Assembly (NCBI GenBank): GCA_038049695.1
Contig: CP142459.1
Location: forward strand, 66,332,001-66,396,000
From: Cinnamomum chago
Lineage: Eukaryota; Streptophyta; Magnoliopsida; Laurales; Lauraceae
Reading direction: 5' to 3'
Length of the DNA stretch: 64,000 nucleotides
A program made the translations under genes and the position numbers. Position 1 is the first letter of the stretch; each line of letters starts with the position of its first letter. Below are positions 45,301-56,158 of this stretch, piece by piece. The notes below the pieces were generated by a model, which did no database searches, was not told the origin of the DNA, and was given only the letters and a program-made list of their open reading frames with translations.

Positions 45301-45623
45301 TATCCAAAGTATGACCAACTTATTTCCAAGTTTATGACAGGTAAAACTAAAGGATGTGAAAGTTTTGGTAATCACTTATCCATCAAGAACAATATCAGAG
45401 TTAGGGTTCCCTCCAAAAACAAACACTCTACCTTATTTCAATCTTTTATTCATATATTTTTGCGTGTATTGAGTATTTGCAAACAATTGTACTTTAATTA
45501 GCCACCATCAATTTGAGGGGGAGAGTGAAATGGTGATCCAGTAGAGTATGCTAAGGGAGAGCATTCTTTTGTTTACTCATTGGGTATATCATACCTAGTA
45601 CACTATCTAAAATATTCATTTGA

Positions 45624-45657
<34 letters not shown>

Positions 45658-48600
45658 CATATATATTTGTAATGCCCAAATAATGTGCAAAGAGTATATA
45701 TAGAGATGACCACTCCCATCACTCCCATTGAGGATCATCAAACTCCATTCCACAAAATCACTATGTTTGTATAAACGAGAAAGTAAACTTAAAGCATTAA
45801 TGTGATTGCATATGAATATGAAAAGTAAAAATGACTACTTCAATATCACTTGTACCTTGCTCTCATCAAAATCGAAATCAATTAATGGGGCCGCGCCCAA
45901 AATGGAATACTCTCCCAAACATTTGTAGCTCTCTGAAGACCACATGCGTAATACCTAGCATTGATGCAATCCAAAAACACTATATGAACTCCAATGCCAA
46001 TCGTCAGATAAGAAAATCCTAAAGCTTCGCATTGGAAAATACTAGATATTTTTTTTCAAAAAAGGAAAATATATTATTTACAATTAATAAATGGAAAACC
46101 AAAAGAATGTTTAAACAATATCTTCACAAATCAAAAGAAATGGAAAGGGTATCCAGTTTTAAACCACACAAAAAAATTCATGTAAAGCCAGTGATGTTCT
46201 AGATGCATGTTATTATTCGAGCCAGATCGCCTTTATATTGCAATTTTCATCAGTAACCTTAGATTTCAAAATTCAAATTCACCCAATAATGGAGTGGCAA
46301 ATGTGTTTACCAATGCTATGATTTAGCACTATATGACAAAAATTAAGAAAAGAAGTGCAAGCACTTATTTCTACAAAATAAAGGAGAATCACATAACTTT
46401 AAACAAGGGTGGGACGTGGGAATCTGGTGGTAACTTCAAGACCACTTGCAATATGTCAATAATATGTCACTTCATTTAAAGACTCCATCATCCAAATTCA
46501 AGTGGCAACGGTCATTGTTAAAGCAATTTTGGACTTGAAGGTCAATACCAACAAAGTGTCATGGTAGGGGTAGGAATGGAGGATGGAACCTCGTGGACTG
46601 TTTTGACACTAAAGGCATGCAGAGAAGCTTACATACTTATGATGGCTGAAGTGGGTAAAACACCAAGGGATATTTAAGGATCTAATGTAAGAAAAGAGGA
46701 CCACAAAGGAAATATTCAAAAAAAAAAAATGAAAAGTTCTCGGGAGTTTACTATCAAACTGCTTCCCTGCATTCAAATGAGAAAGAAAGTGAGATCTAAT
46801 GGAGGTAACCCTACAGACCCTCCAATGCCAAGTCCAATTCCATATATAGCAACTACCACCGCATACCTACATCCAGTATCCAACCATACAGTACGGACCA
46901 TTAAGTATAAAGAACATGTATACATGCATCACTTGATTGATAAGCAGCTGCTCTTACATCCATTCTACCCAACAAAAAAAAAAAATGCTCCTACAAATTT
47001 CATTGCAACTGCTTAAAGATGTAACTTAGTTGCTTAAAGAAAGAAGATCATCGGAAATAAGACTAATGTGTTGAAATGAATTTCCCACACTGAAAAGGGG
47101 TTTAATAATGAATAGTGAGATTAAAAAGATAGCCAATGGCTGCCTTTTTGTTTGAGAAATGGGAGAGTGTTGACAATATCTTCTCAATTGTAGTGTACTT
47201 TGAGAAGAATTTAGTTCTAGCCTTGCTTGATTTGAGGCAGTTTAGCCCTCTCCTAGGGCATGGTATCTCATTTCTCATTTCGGTAGTTTAGATATAGCAA
47301 GCTCAGGGTAAGACTATGTATGTCTGTCTTTTTTGGCTGCTATTTTGTCTCTTTGGGCCAAGCATATTGTCGCGAAGCGTAGATCTAGATGTGGGCTGGG
47401 ACTCTACAGCCTAATCCTGGCCCAGGCCGGCCCATGTACAACCCTAGGTATCATTTCCCCTCTAAATCCAACTAAAGAACTTAAGTAAATCAAATTGAAT
47501 CAAAACGTGCCATAATATTAACAAAAATTACAAGAAAGACTTACCTTCAAAACAACAAAAATAAAAATAAAAAAGCAGCTTATGCAATAGAAATGGCACA
47601 ACAAATAAACAAAAACAAAGTTTGTTTGATGGAAACAAATGTTAATATAAAAGTAAATAAAGTATGTAAACATAAAGAAAGTTGTCAATTTGTATATTTC
47701 TTTTCATCAGCAAAAAATCATGGATTGTTAAAAATATAACATACCTTATCCCCCACACCTGTAACAACCAAACCCATCTTCATCCGGCACTGGTTAACCC
47801 TAAGCAGAAGAAAAATTAGTTGAGAAGACTTCATCTACAGACACATAAACACATTAATACACATGTGGTTTTTAGACATATACTCGTTAAACCTACAAAC
47901 TTTGTTTGCTTTCTGTTTATGCTTTTTTCCAGTTTTTCCTGGATCAATTAGTAGAGAAGATTTCATCTACAGACACATAAACACATTAATACACATGCAA
48001 TTTTTTAGACATATACTTGTTAAACCTACAAACTTTGTTTGTTTTCTGTTTATGCCTTTTTTCCAGTTTTTCCTGGGTCTTAGTCCTGCTGTACTGTAAC
48101 AGCCCTCTTGTGCTGTTTTTTTTTTTTAATTAATGACAGTAACCATTATAATAATAATAATAATATATAAAAAAAAACTTTGTGGGTCCACCTCTTGTCA
48201 ATCAAGTCTAAGTCACATTCACTGAGACCCCCCCACCCAGCATCTCCCCCCTTTCCTCTCCCTCACAGCCACCCTCTGGCGCACCCATACACAAGCACTA
48301 TGCCCCTACCTAAACACATGCACCCTCCCACCCACCCATACTCTTCTATATATGTGTTTGTAGTATAGCCAACGAAAGGAAGACATCGATTGACTTTTTA
48401 AGTACACAGATCGATTGCACCCTTACAGTAAACAAGCCATAACTTCTCTAAATCCCATCACAATCGCAAAACATTGGGTTCACTGGAGTTTGGATAGATA
48501 ACTGAATAACTGGAGATTGGATAGATAATTGAATCATCTAATGGACCCAATTTCATCTTGATCAAACTTTTTTTGACACCTAAATTGGGCCTGTCTCTGA

Positions 48601-49649
48601 AAAGGGCAAGATTCTACACCAAGATTTTATGTTTTAACCAATCACAACTAAGACACCTATCACTATAACTATTTAGACCCTTAACAACATAAAGGCTTTA
48701 AATAATCAACTTTTTAACATAACACAGCCTTTATATATTTTATACATATCGCAGGCCACAAATGAACACACCCAACAACAAACTTGGATAGTACAGCTCT
48801 GTACCTACGGCAATTTCGTTTTTTTAAAAGCCAATGCCAATCTTTTTGTAGTTTTTGCTACACAAAAAAGACACACTAGATATATATCATGTATGTATAT
48901 CTAGAGAGAAAGAGAGATTATGTAAATGGCCATTATATTTCATAACAGCTAAATTTTAACTATGCTGGGAGCCATTATGTAAATAGTCATTGCATTACAT
49001 CATTATCAAAGCTTTGTCCCAACTATGTTGGAGTCGGCTACACGAATTCTGTTTCTCCATTTTGAAGTATCTTGAGCCAAATCCTTATATAAGTTATGGC
49101 CATTTCATTACATAACAGCTAAATTTTAACTCCAATTCAATACAAAGCTTATGGAAAAAAAAAAAAGGCATACCCAACAGTGTGACCTTTCCATTGATGC
49201 ACTTCAACAGAACCATTCAGTAATGACAATCTATGTTCCTCTATTGCCAGCCCCTCTAAATACATCTTCATTGATGTTTCGGAACTAGGCGATGAAGCAT
49301 TAGATGGACCTGCGGAATCTCGATCCCTCTTGCAGTACAGGTCTTTCAATAACCTAGAATTAAATATGATATTGTGCCTGGGAAAGAAGAAAAAATCATC
49401 ATTGAGACATCCAAACAAGGTGAAGAAATCGAAATACAGGAAGGGAAAGGAAAGGAAAGGAAAAAAGGATGAGATGGATTGCTGGAAAACGAAATTCCAA
49501 GGAAAGTTGGTAACTGACCATGATTTGCAGACGGAAGAGCAGCGGATGAGACTGAAATAGTCGAGAGATGAGAAGATGATGCAGAGAGTGTCCGAATCCA
49601 GCGATTGAGTCGGAGCGCCACCTCGTCTTGGCGCGCCCCTCGCAGACAT
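33364..49649 (-). CDS. F-box and WD40-repeat protein, nine exons
   Basis: Exons in order of translation, all on the complement: 49519-49649, 49174-49377, 47745-47799, 45856-45954, 44609-44712, 39357-39446, 38361-38503, 37279-37363 and 33364-33730. All introns are GT..AG and the phases match, giving 425 aa. The F-box is at about 16-60 (SLDSDTLCIIFSSLDYFSLI then VCKSWHNI), which would bind a SKP1 adaptor. WD40 blades follow from WKGHTVG (about 105) through VLRMWSSESYKC, VCIWTRHG, VIGCGDGMVRIFDMYSQ, RMHSGPITCLAF with ISGSSLG, LVFAGSTAGHSYCWDIR, LVVGGIDGVLRALNQ and VTTHNGKYIRMWRF. The order matches a conserved plant F-box/WD40 family (Arabidopsis At3g52030 is the likely relative, from memory). 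It should be a substrate receptor of an SCF ubiquitin ligase; the target is unknown. It is convergent with ALDH3. The introns carry many insertions, yet the frame is intact. Confidence 0.93.
34021..34280 (-). mobile_element. RTE-type LINE 3' end in WD40 intron 8
   Basis: Read in reverse it ends ATAGTTGGGACAAGGCTTTGATGATG-like with GAT triplets (here CCTAAAATAGTTGGGACAAG, then GCTTTGATGATGATGG), the terminal signature of plant RTE LINEs and the SINEs that share their tails. The upstream part (34110-34280) has no usable frame. Confidence 0.6.
34465..35040 (-). mobile_element. L1-type LINE fragment with RNase H remnant
   Basis: The minus-strand frame 34594-34860 reads MVPPAVVFKLNFDSSDIGNP followed by RRAGFSVIQ, the start of the RNase H domain found at the C-terminus of plant L1 ORF2 (usual form KLNFDGSxxGNPGxAG). 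It then decays. A 3' UTR-like stretch and an A-rich tail (T-rich at about 34467-34490 on the plus strand) follow. The 5' limit is unclear; decayed ORF2-like sequence may reach about 35285. Confidence 0.75.
35530..35802 (-). mobile_element. Second L1-type LINE 3' fragment
   Basis: The minus strand can be read as LADWVEEV, a stop, YISRQLGATFRHVLREANIM and GDDLANEGVI, which matches the conserved end of the plant L1 RNase H domain (HVxREAN..AD.LA..G). A short 3' UTR and an A-rich tail (about 35533-35541 on the plus strand) follow. It interrupts sequence that is continuous in copy A near 23345, so it inserted after the duplication or was lost from A. Confidence 0.78.
36870..37190. repeat. Two tandem copies of a unit of about 175 bp
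   Basis: GGAACACACAC through CACCCACATCCAACAACCTC, TTATCACAAAAAA and AAGTAAG..AAATAAGAAC is present at about 36890-37020 and again at about 37053-37185, in the last intron of the WD40 gene. No coding capacity. Confidence 0.75.
37493..37849. mobile_element. Diverged hAT-like non-autonomous element in WD40 intron 7
   Basis: Starts TAGGGATGTAAACGGGTTGG and ends AATTGACATCCCCA, the same terminal style as the element at 29233-29605, with a GACCC-rich interior. No matching 8-bp duplication is visible, so it is older or its ends are damaged. Confidence 0.6.
40940..44430. repeat. Tandem duplicate interrupted by the solo LTR
   Basis: GAAATCCTA, AATGCCTTCTAAAAC, then GGTTAGGATGATCTAACG and TTTTGCACACATG occur at 40943-40997 plus 44015-44110, and again continuously at about 44279-44420. 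The first copy is split by the LTR and its target duplication. Confidence 0.75.
40998..44009. mobile_element. Solo LTR, 3012 bp, in WD40 intron 5
   Basis: Starts TGTAAGACCCCGACCCG and ends CGGTCCGGGGTCGCGACA (TG..CA), flanked by the perfect 5-bp duplication CCATT (40993-40997 and 44010-44014). No internal direct repeat, primer site or retroviral domain is seen, so this is a single long LTR and not a complete element. A TATATAA at about 41503-41509 may be the LTR promoter, giving a plus orientation. A related unoccupied sequence nearby (about 44270-44345) supports the insertion point. The superfamily is probably Ty3/gypsy from the length and ends, but unproven. The host gene is spliced across it with an intact frame. 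Confidence 0.85.
45624..45658. repeat. (CT)n-(AT)n compound microsatellite
   Basis: CT repeats run directly into AT repeats, in intron 3 of the WD40 gene. Confidence 0.9.
47820..48082. repeat. Two tandem copies of a unit of about 131 bp
   Basis: AGACTTCATCTACAGACAC, ATAAACACATTAATACACATG, CCTACAAACTTTGTTTG and CCAGTTTTTCCTGG recur in order at about 47824-47945 and 47956-48076. Lies in WD40 intron 2. Confidence 0.85.
48995..49105 (-). mobile_element. RTE-type LINE 3' tail in WD40 intron 2
   Basis: The minus strand reads GCCGACTCCAACATAGTTGG, then GACAAAGCTTTGATAATGATG, preceded by CTCAAGATACTTCAAAATGG. This matches the tail signature at 34021, 52580 and 61620. Only about 110 bp remain. Confidence 0.65.
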
Positions 49650-49974
49650 CTCTACTTGTCGGCCGCCCCGGTGCTTGCTGTCGGCCGATATCTAATTTGC
49701 TCTTCCTTCCTCCGGCGGATTTAAGATTTACTTTGCCTCCCGTTACACATGCCCAACTGCTGCGCACGTGTGATGAGTGGCGGCAGCCACCGGCCAACGG
49801 CCTTCAAAAACGGTTTGCTGGCGGGTAGTCCAGCTAAGGGACCGGGGATCCAAGAAAAAGCCCACACCCAGGCACACAGAAAAACAGCCTGTACAAGTAA
49901 AAATAAGGTCCAAAAAAGTGAAAATAGGTAGGTACCTAGATTCAAACCTTTACTTGTGAGCAAGGTAAGCCGTC

Positions 49975-50272
49975 GGGCCTGTTTCTTTACTAGAATTTCA
50001 GAAAGGAATTCTATATATTGGGTTTTTGGAATACTAGCATTTGCAAATTTCATATTTCTTGCCGAACATTTCAAAAATCTAACCATATAAAAGGTTCCAA
50101 CTAACTTTTGAGAATTCAGGAATTCCAACTTCTTTGCGTTTTGGTAGAAATCCTGCTATGTGCTCAAGTCCAAAAAAGCATTCAGGGATTCCATTGTGTT
50201 TGAGAATTCAAAAATTCCTCAGACGAAAATCCCTTGAATTTCATTAAACAAACAAGCCCTAAAGGCCTTCAA
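49975..50272. mobile_element. Probable MITE upstream of the F-box/WD40 gene
   Basis: Starts GGGCCTGTTTCTTTACTAGA and ends TCATTAAACAAACAAGCCCTA, giving imperfect inverted ends of the hAT or PIF style. The interior is AT-rich and GAATTC-rich. The target duplication is unclear. Confidence 0.45.
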
Positions 50273-50353
50273 ACAGTTAAACGTTAAAATATTTTCCGCA
50301 AAGCTATATGTACAATAACCATGAGCACGAGCCTAGTTAGAATATTACACGGG

Positions 50354-50355
<2 letters not shown>

Positions 50356-50401
<46 letters not shown>
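50356..50401. repeat. (AT)n microsatellite
   Basis: About 23 uninterrupted AT units followed by ATAG units. Confidence 0.95.
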
Positions 50402-50404
<3 letters not shown>

Positions 50405-50409
50405 GATAG

Positions 50410-52080
50410 ATAGATAGGCACACACAATGTTGCACAACCCTAAAATATTGGCCACTAAGGATAGATGTCAGGTATAAGGGCAATATCCATTTTTATCCAT
50501 CTTTTTACTTGGATTTGAATAAAAAAATCTCTAGCCTACCATTTGAAGGTTGTGTTGGCAAAATATAAGCTTAGCTGGGGGCCATCTTTTTTCCCTTATA
50601 TATTTATAGTAATATATTAATATACGTTATTTCTTATGGATTGAATTTGATTTTGTTTGCTTGTTTGTTTGCATGGATATGGTCGTATGGGTATTTGATT
50701 TTTATATCTTATTGGTTCATTCTCAACCATACGAGAATGTGACGGTCATATTTTGATATTTATCTTTTTTTCTTCGTTTTTAATTATTTTAAGAAATGAA
50801 AGCCTTACCATTCCTATGTATTCGAATACATGAACAGGACTTAGTGATCTATGACTTTTTCTCCTTCTTTTTTAAGTAGATTTTGGGACTGTAAATTTGG
50901 GATGAACAGTTGATTTGGGGTTGGATTTTTTTGAGTCTCTGTTCTTAATATTTGTGCGCTCTCTGACTCTCTCTCTCTCTTTTTAAGTTTTTCTTTTTCC
51001 TTTGTTCTTTTTTGTGATCTTTTATGGGTGGACATCAGTCACTCTCACAAAATGGATGGGGATGGAAATTGGTTATCTCAAGTGGACCAAAAATTTGCCA
51101 CAACATGATTGATGCCTAGACATTTGTTTGTGATGAGTGATAGAAGAAAAAAAACGAATTATCATGAGTTTATCAAAAAGATGACGACTGCCTCAAGAAA
51201 AGAGAAGAAAATCTTAGACAATAATTATACTCATCCCAAGCCTAATCAATAACAAGGACAGACATCATAGCGTGAAAGCCAAACTAAGGCTCATCCACTC
51301 CTATCAGTGGCTGAATCCTTCACATCATGCAGCTTTTTGGGAGGATCCATCTACACCATCCCCCACCAGATGTACGGCTTCATTCCAGGGAGGGAGAGGC
51401 ACAGATCATTAATATAAATTTGATGAATATATAATGGAAGTTTGAAACAGTAACAATTAGCAAAGCAACCGTCAGAAATGATCAAACATCAATAAGATGA
51501 TCAATACAATAGAAGTCATAAAACTAAGCGTCCTATTGTTTGCCTTGGGCCTTGTGAACAGTATAAACCTTTATCACTGTTGGGCCATGGTTTGTTTGTT
51601 TGAATGATTCACATGTGCAATCCTTGTGCATTGTCACTTTTGTTTTGTGCTCGTTTCAACGTGTGGAATGTAAATGAGATATGAAAATAACGCGTAAATG
51701 AGAACCTTTTTTAGACTCTCGTTTACACGCCTCATGACATTGCAGACCTGCAAAGTCATTGTTCAAACACGGCAGTAGAATTAAGAACGTCCATATAGGC
51801 CCCATCAACCAATGTCTGTTTTTTTTTTCCTTTTATTCTTTCAACTTCTGTGAGCTCTAAACTCATGAACTAAGCCATCCATCTTCTTCGTATGCTCTAA
51901 AATATTTAATTTTATATATTAAATCTTTATAGGTTTTAAAAATTTTGTAAAAAAGTAAAGAAAAAACCTCAATTGATATATTTAATTTTCTACACTCTCG
52001 TGGCCTCCAAATCGTAATTTGATTTGTTAATTGTAAGCATTAAGATATTAAGTTACATATGTTAATTATTTATAAGATGT
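50410..52080. other. Intergenic DNA, no gene seen
   Basis: No recognisable protein-coding or RNA gene on either strand. Confidence 0.45.
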
Positions 52081-52084
52081 CGAA

Positions 52085-52590
52085 TATAGGATAAAAAGTG
52101 GGATGGTTAAAGTGGAAAAAAAAATCGAGTGCTTTGTGAACAATAAAAGCCAACAAGATTGAAGGAAAACTTTTACAAAACAACGATTAAACCAGTTATG
52201 ACCTATTGAGTAAAATGTTAGCCAATCAAAAAACAACATATGCACAAAATGGACGCAGCAAATATGAGAATGTTGAGGTGGATATGTGGTAAAACTATGA
52301 GGGATAAACTTATAAATGAGTGCTTTTGAGAGCATTTAGGGGTAAGGGATAAAATTAGAGAAGGCAACCACGCCAATAAGGAAAAGTTAGTTTGGCAATG
52401 AAAGTTGATAGCCGACCAAAGAAAACGCATAAGAGGACGTGGATAGAGATAGTAAAAATATATACGAATAAGTATGACTTATTTGAACATTTGACTCAAA
52501 ATAGATTAGAATAGAGAAACTGAATTCGTATAGTCGACTCCAACATAACTAGGGACAAGGCTTTGACGATGATGATTATAATTCTTTGTA
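52085..52590 (+). mobile_element. 5'-truncated RTE-type LINE (end of ORF2 and tail)
   Basis: The plus-strand translation gives MHKMDAANMRMLRWICGKTM followed by RDKLINECF, a stop and EHLGV. This is the conserved end of plant RTE reverse transcriptases (pattern MHxMxVAEMRMLRWMCG..RxDKIRN..I...LGV). It breaks down through stops and frameshifts. The 3' end has CCAACATAACTAGGGACAAG, then GCTTTGACGATGATGATTAT, the GAT-type RTE tail. Dead element, and the key to the other tails in this window. Confidence 0.82.
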
Positions 52591-53177
52591 GATTTTAAAT
52601 AATCTATGAAAAATATTCAAATGCATCTAAACCTATGAAAATTGTAATTTTGACCAGCATGATAATGCATTTCACATATTCATATATGTTAAGTTTACAT
52701 GTATACAGAATGAGAACTTACCTAGTGGTAAGAGTTGTAAGTTTTCACCTTCTCTTGCCCAAGCGCTTCTTCACCTCTGCAGGGTTGGGTTCTATTGTGT
52801 TTTTTTCATGAATTTTTTAATGCATCCAAATCAATGGGAGCAAGTGATCCTCTGGCAGGGAATCATCACCATGCCATGCTCGTGGCGCATATAATGGATA
52901 ATGGAGTGTGGGCAAGGCAATGTATCCTTGTGTGTGTCAAAGACATTGAGTAGGCGGAAAGGGAACCAACTCCATATACAGCGACTGACAAGAAAAATTC
53001 TCCGGGTTTCAGGCTAAAGTGGATAGAGGAAAGAAACAATGATTTATTATCTATTTCTTGATTCTGGAATTTGCATTGTTTTGTCTTTTCATGAGTCAGC
53101 ACAAAAAGGCACTATTCACAAGGACTCTTGGCAGATCTCTTCCAGCTAAGCTAACTTGCATGAGATGATTAAATCAA

Positions 53178-53320
53178 CAAAAAGTCTACTTGGACAAACT
53201 TTTTGGCCAGAATTTTGGCCAACCCATATGGTTTCCATTGAATATCATAGTGATATTCAATGGAAACCATATGGGTTGGCCAAAATTCTGGCCAAAAAGT
53301 TTGTCCAAGTAGCATTATTC
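53178..53320. mobile_element. Fold-back MITE, 143 bp, 9-bp target duplication
   Basis: A 63-base arm starting CTACTTGGACAAACTTTTTG is followed, after a 3-base loop (TAG), by its perfect inverted copy ending CAAAAAGTTTGTCCAAGTAG. The perfect part runs from about 53186 to 53314. Outside it are short imperfect ends and the duplication TTAAATCAA (53169-53177 and 53321-53329). Nine bp points to Mutator-type insertion. The arms read almost the same peptide on both strands, a trivial effect of the palindrome. Confidence 0.78.
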
Positions 53321-53411
53321 TTAAATCAAACATTTTGGAGGAAGATAAGGAAAAAAAATGGTATGTCTGGCAATCAATTTTATAAATTATGACCCACAAT
53401 TAAATTAGCTA

Positions 53412-53567
53412 GATTTTTTTTTCCTAATACTGTGGCCCTTAAGTGGTAGCATAAGTGGACTCAACATTCGGTTTCCTTAAGAGGGGGTAACTGGGGGTCA
53501 ATACCAAGATCTCTAGCTTCGGAAGAGGGAGGAACCGTGGTCCTAGCCACTCAGTCAATCCCTTGAG
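53412..53567 (-). mobile_element. tRNA-derived SINE with 13-bp target duplication
   Basis: The minus strand starts TCAAGGGATTGACTGAGTGG and continues CTAGGACC (A box-like), has a weak B box-like part, and ends in an A-rich tail (T run near 53414-53422 on the plus strand). Flanks ATTAAATTAGCTA (53399-53411 and 53568-53580) match perfectly. Confidence 0.8.
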
Positions 53568-53611
53568 ATTAAATTAGCTAAACATGGAATGAATCTAACC
53601 CTAACACTTTA

Positions 53612-53760
53612 GGAGAATGGACACTTATCTCAGTGGTAAGTGGCATCAATTCTCACATGACCGCTCAGTGTTTGAACCCTCGATACATACGCCACATATT
53701 CTCATTTGTACGGACTTTCTCTTGGGTCCTAACCCCCTTTGATGGGTTACCAAAAAACAC
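53612..53760 (+). mobile_element. tRNA-derived SINE, plus strand
   Basis: ACACTTATCTCAGTGGTAAG holds an A box-like TATCTCAGTGG. CAGTGTTTGAACCCTCG, about 45 bases later, holds a B box-like sequence. The element ends GGGTTACCAAAAAACAC. Flanks CTAACACTTTA (53601-53611) and CTAACACCTTA (53761-53771) are an 11-bp duplication with one difference. It lies only 44 bp from the previous SINE. Confidence 0.8.
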
Positions 53761-53771
53761 CTAACACCTTA

Positions 53772-55490
53772 TATAAACCATTCATAAATTTTAATAGACG
53801 AGCTTTTGTGTTTTGATTGCTTTTTCTTTATAATATGCATGTGCGAATATCATTTTAATTCGGGCTCCCAATAACTAACTCATAAACTACCGAGTCACAC
53901 TGAATAACACTTTTATTTTTATATATACCTTATTAAAGATTTCAAAACCCTAAGCATGGATGCATAATTTGGTTTGATGAATTATAACAATCTTACCATT
54001 GTGGTATCATATTATTTAATTATACAAAATTGATCATAAGTATTTTTATGGCAAAGTTCATATTAAATTAGCAATGTTTATATTTATTGTAGTTAGACAA
54101 AATTACATTTATGCAAAATTTGCTAATAATAATATGATGCCATGTAAAATGCATGTCTTCTTCTCTCTTGCACTCATAAATATATGTTCAACTTTTTTAA
54201 AAGCATCTATTTAATAAATAAAATAAAAAATATCACCCAATTACTAATATAGTTGAAAAATATAAAAAAGTGCTGAGGGCTGGTTGTCACCATTTGCCAA
54301 TTGGAGGCAAAATAAAAAAACGAAAAGTCTTTAGAGCTACAATAAACATAGATTTAACATGTTTAACAACAAAAACATGCTATACAAAAAGGGGAAAAGC
54401 TAGAGTAAAAGGAATGAACTTTTGCTAGTATCTTCATTCCTCCTCTTTTGGTGAAAAACTTTGTTTGCCTAACAACAAAAATTCAATGTAACTAGCAAAC
54501 ATTCTATAAAATATATATATAATCAACCTCTACCATATAAATTTAAACAATTAAACAGATTCGCATGGATTTTGTAACCCAAGCAACCAAATCATTTTAG
54601 AAGAACTCCATGCAAAATGATATAAAAATTAGAACACACTATATGTATGTGTGTGAAGATACATATATCGATCAACAACATTTACAAGAGAAAAAATTGA
54701 TGAGGGAATGTCCGACAATTCAAGGCATATATGTTAAAGACTTCTTCTTCATTCTTTTAATAGATTTTAATTTCATTTCTTACCGAAAAATTTTAAAAGA
54801 AAGACCAAGAAAATATAAAAAAGAAGGTTAAGGAAAAAATAGGAAAGGATAAAGACAAGTCATAAATGGCTGATGTTGTATGATTGGCTACCCAATCTTA
54901 AAAGATTCTTACAACTATATATAGGTTTAAATGCAAAACCTTCATCTATAATATATAATAATTAGTTCGATTTAAATTAAAAATATCTATGAGAGAATCT
55001 TTAAAATTCAAATTAAAATGAAAAACACCTGAATATACATCGACTCATGCTTATAAAAAAAAAAACTCCCGCACCCACATTTTCTATTTTCTCGATTGGA
55101 GCCTCAAATTCATGTGGTTTCACTATAAGTCAGCTTAGCTTATAGCAGAGGACTCTAATTTGATGAAAACCAATGCCATAATAGAATATGTTCACTATTG
55201 CGATTTTGATGTTTTGGTAGTGAGAGATAGAGAAGTGGCCCATGACCCACTAAATTAAAAATATTAAAAAAAAACTCTAGATGAGTAAAAACTTTAGATT
55301 TTTTTTTAGCAATGCCCCCTTCACAATGCCCCCCAAAAGGCCTGGTTCTGCCCTGCTCTTAGTTGGGACCTAAATCCTAAGATGAAAACAAACATTGGAT
55401 TGACTCACATTTAGATCTGAAATACTACTGTCACATTAAAATCACCAGAAAATGCTGTTATCACTTATCACTCATCAGTTTCTTCTCTAC
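53772..55490. other. AT-rich intergenic DNA, no gene seen
   Basis: Spacer before the O-fucosyltransferase-family gene, with no recognised gene or element. Confidence 0.45.
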
Positions 55491-55499
55491 GTTTCTAAT

Positions 55500-56158
55500 A
55501 TCAACCCAACACTGAGAGCTTCCCCAGCTTTGATCCCTCTCTCTATCCTCTTCTCTCAGCCCCACTCATCCCAACTGCACCAGACGTTGACGCAGACGAA
55601 CTAGACGCCTCCCATTCCCTCCCACCACTACTTATTCTCCCTCATTTGATTTCTCCTTTCTCCTTTCTCCTTCTTCTTTCTCCTTCTTCTTTCTCCTCTT
55701 CACTCAATAGCTTCCACACAGATCCCGAAAACGACTCTGCGCGTCGGAACTACAGATATTCGGTACTCCATCTCTCTCTTCTCCTCTATCATCTCTTTCT
55801 TCTATTTGCACGATTTGAACCAACAACTTCGTTCTTATCTTCGATACGAATTGGGGGATTCCAATCTCAATTTCATCTGTTGTTTCTCTGATCGGATGAT
55901 TCGAGATCCACACCGAATTCTTCGCAATTCATGCCAAGAATCTAAGATATGAGACCCAAACCCTCGAGATTAACGAATCTGATTTGTGTTCTGCAGTTTT
56001 CTTTCATTGATTTCATCGGTGTTGTTCATTTACTTGCTTTGATTTGCTTGATTTTGTGTTTGCATCCTTAGATTTCTTACATCGAAGTCGGTGGCGCGCG
56101 TGATGCAGAGGTTGAATTTCTAGGCGGTTCTTCTTAGAAATGCTTTCTGTGATGTAAG
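55500..56158 (+). promoter_or_regulatory. Probable 5' leader of the O-fucosyltransferase-family gene
   Basis: Pyrimidine-rich DNA (CTTTCTCC and TTCTTC repeats, 55645-55700), as is common in plant leaders. A possible leader intron could join a donor near 55762 (ATTCG|GTACTC) to an acceptor at about 55997 (TTCTGCAG). The exact start of transcription cannot be seen. Confidence 0.35.
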
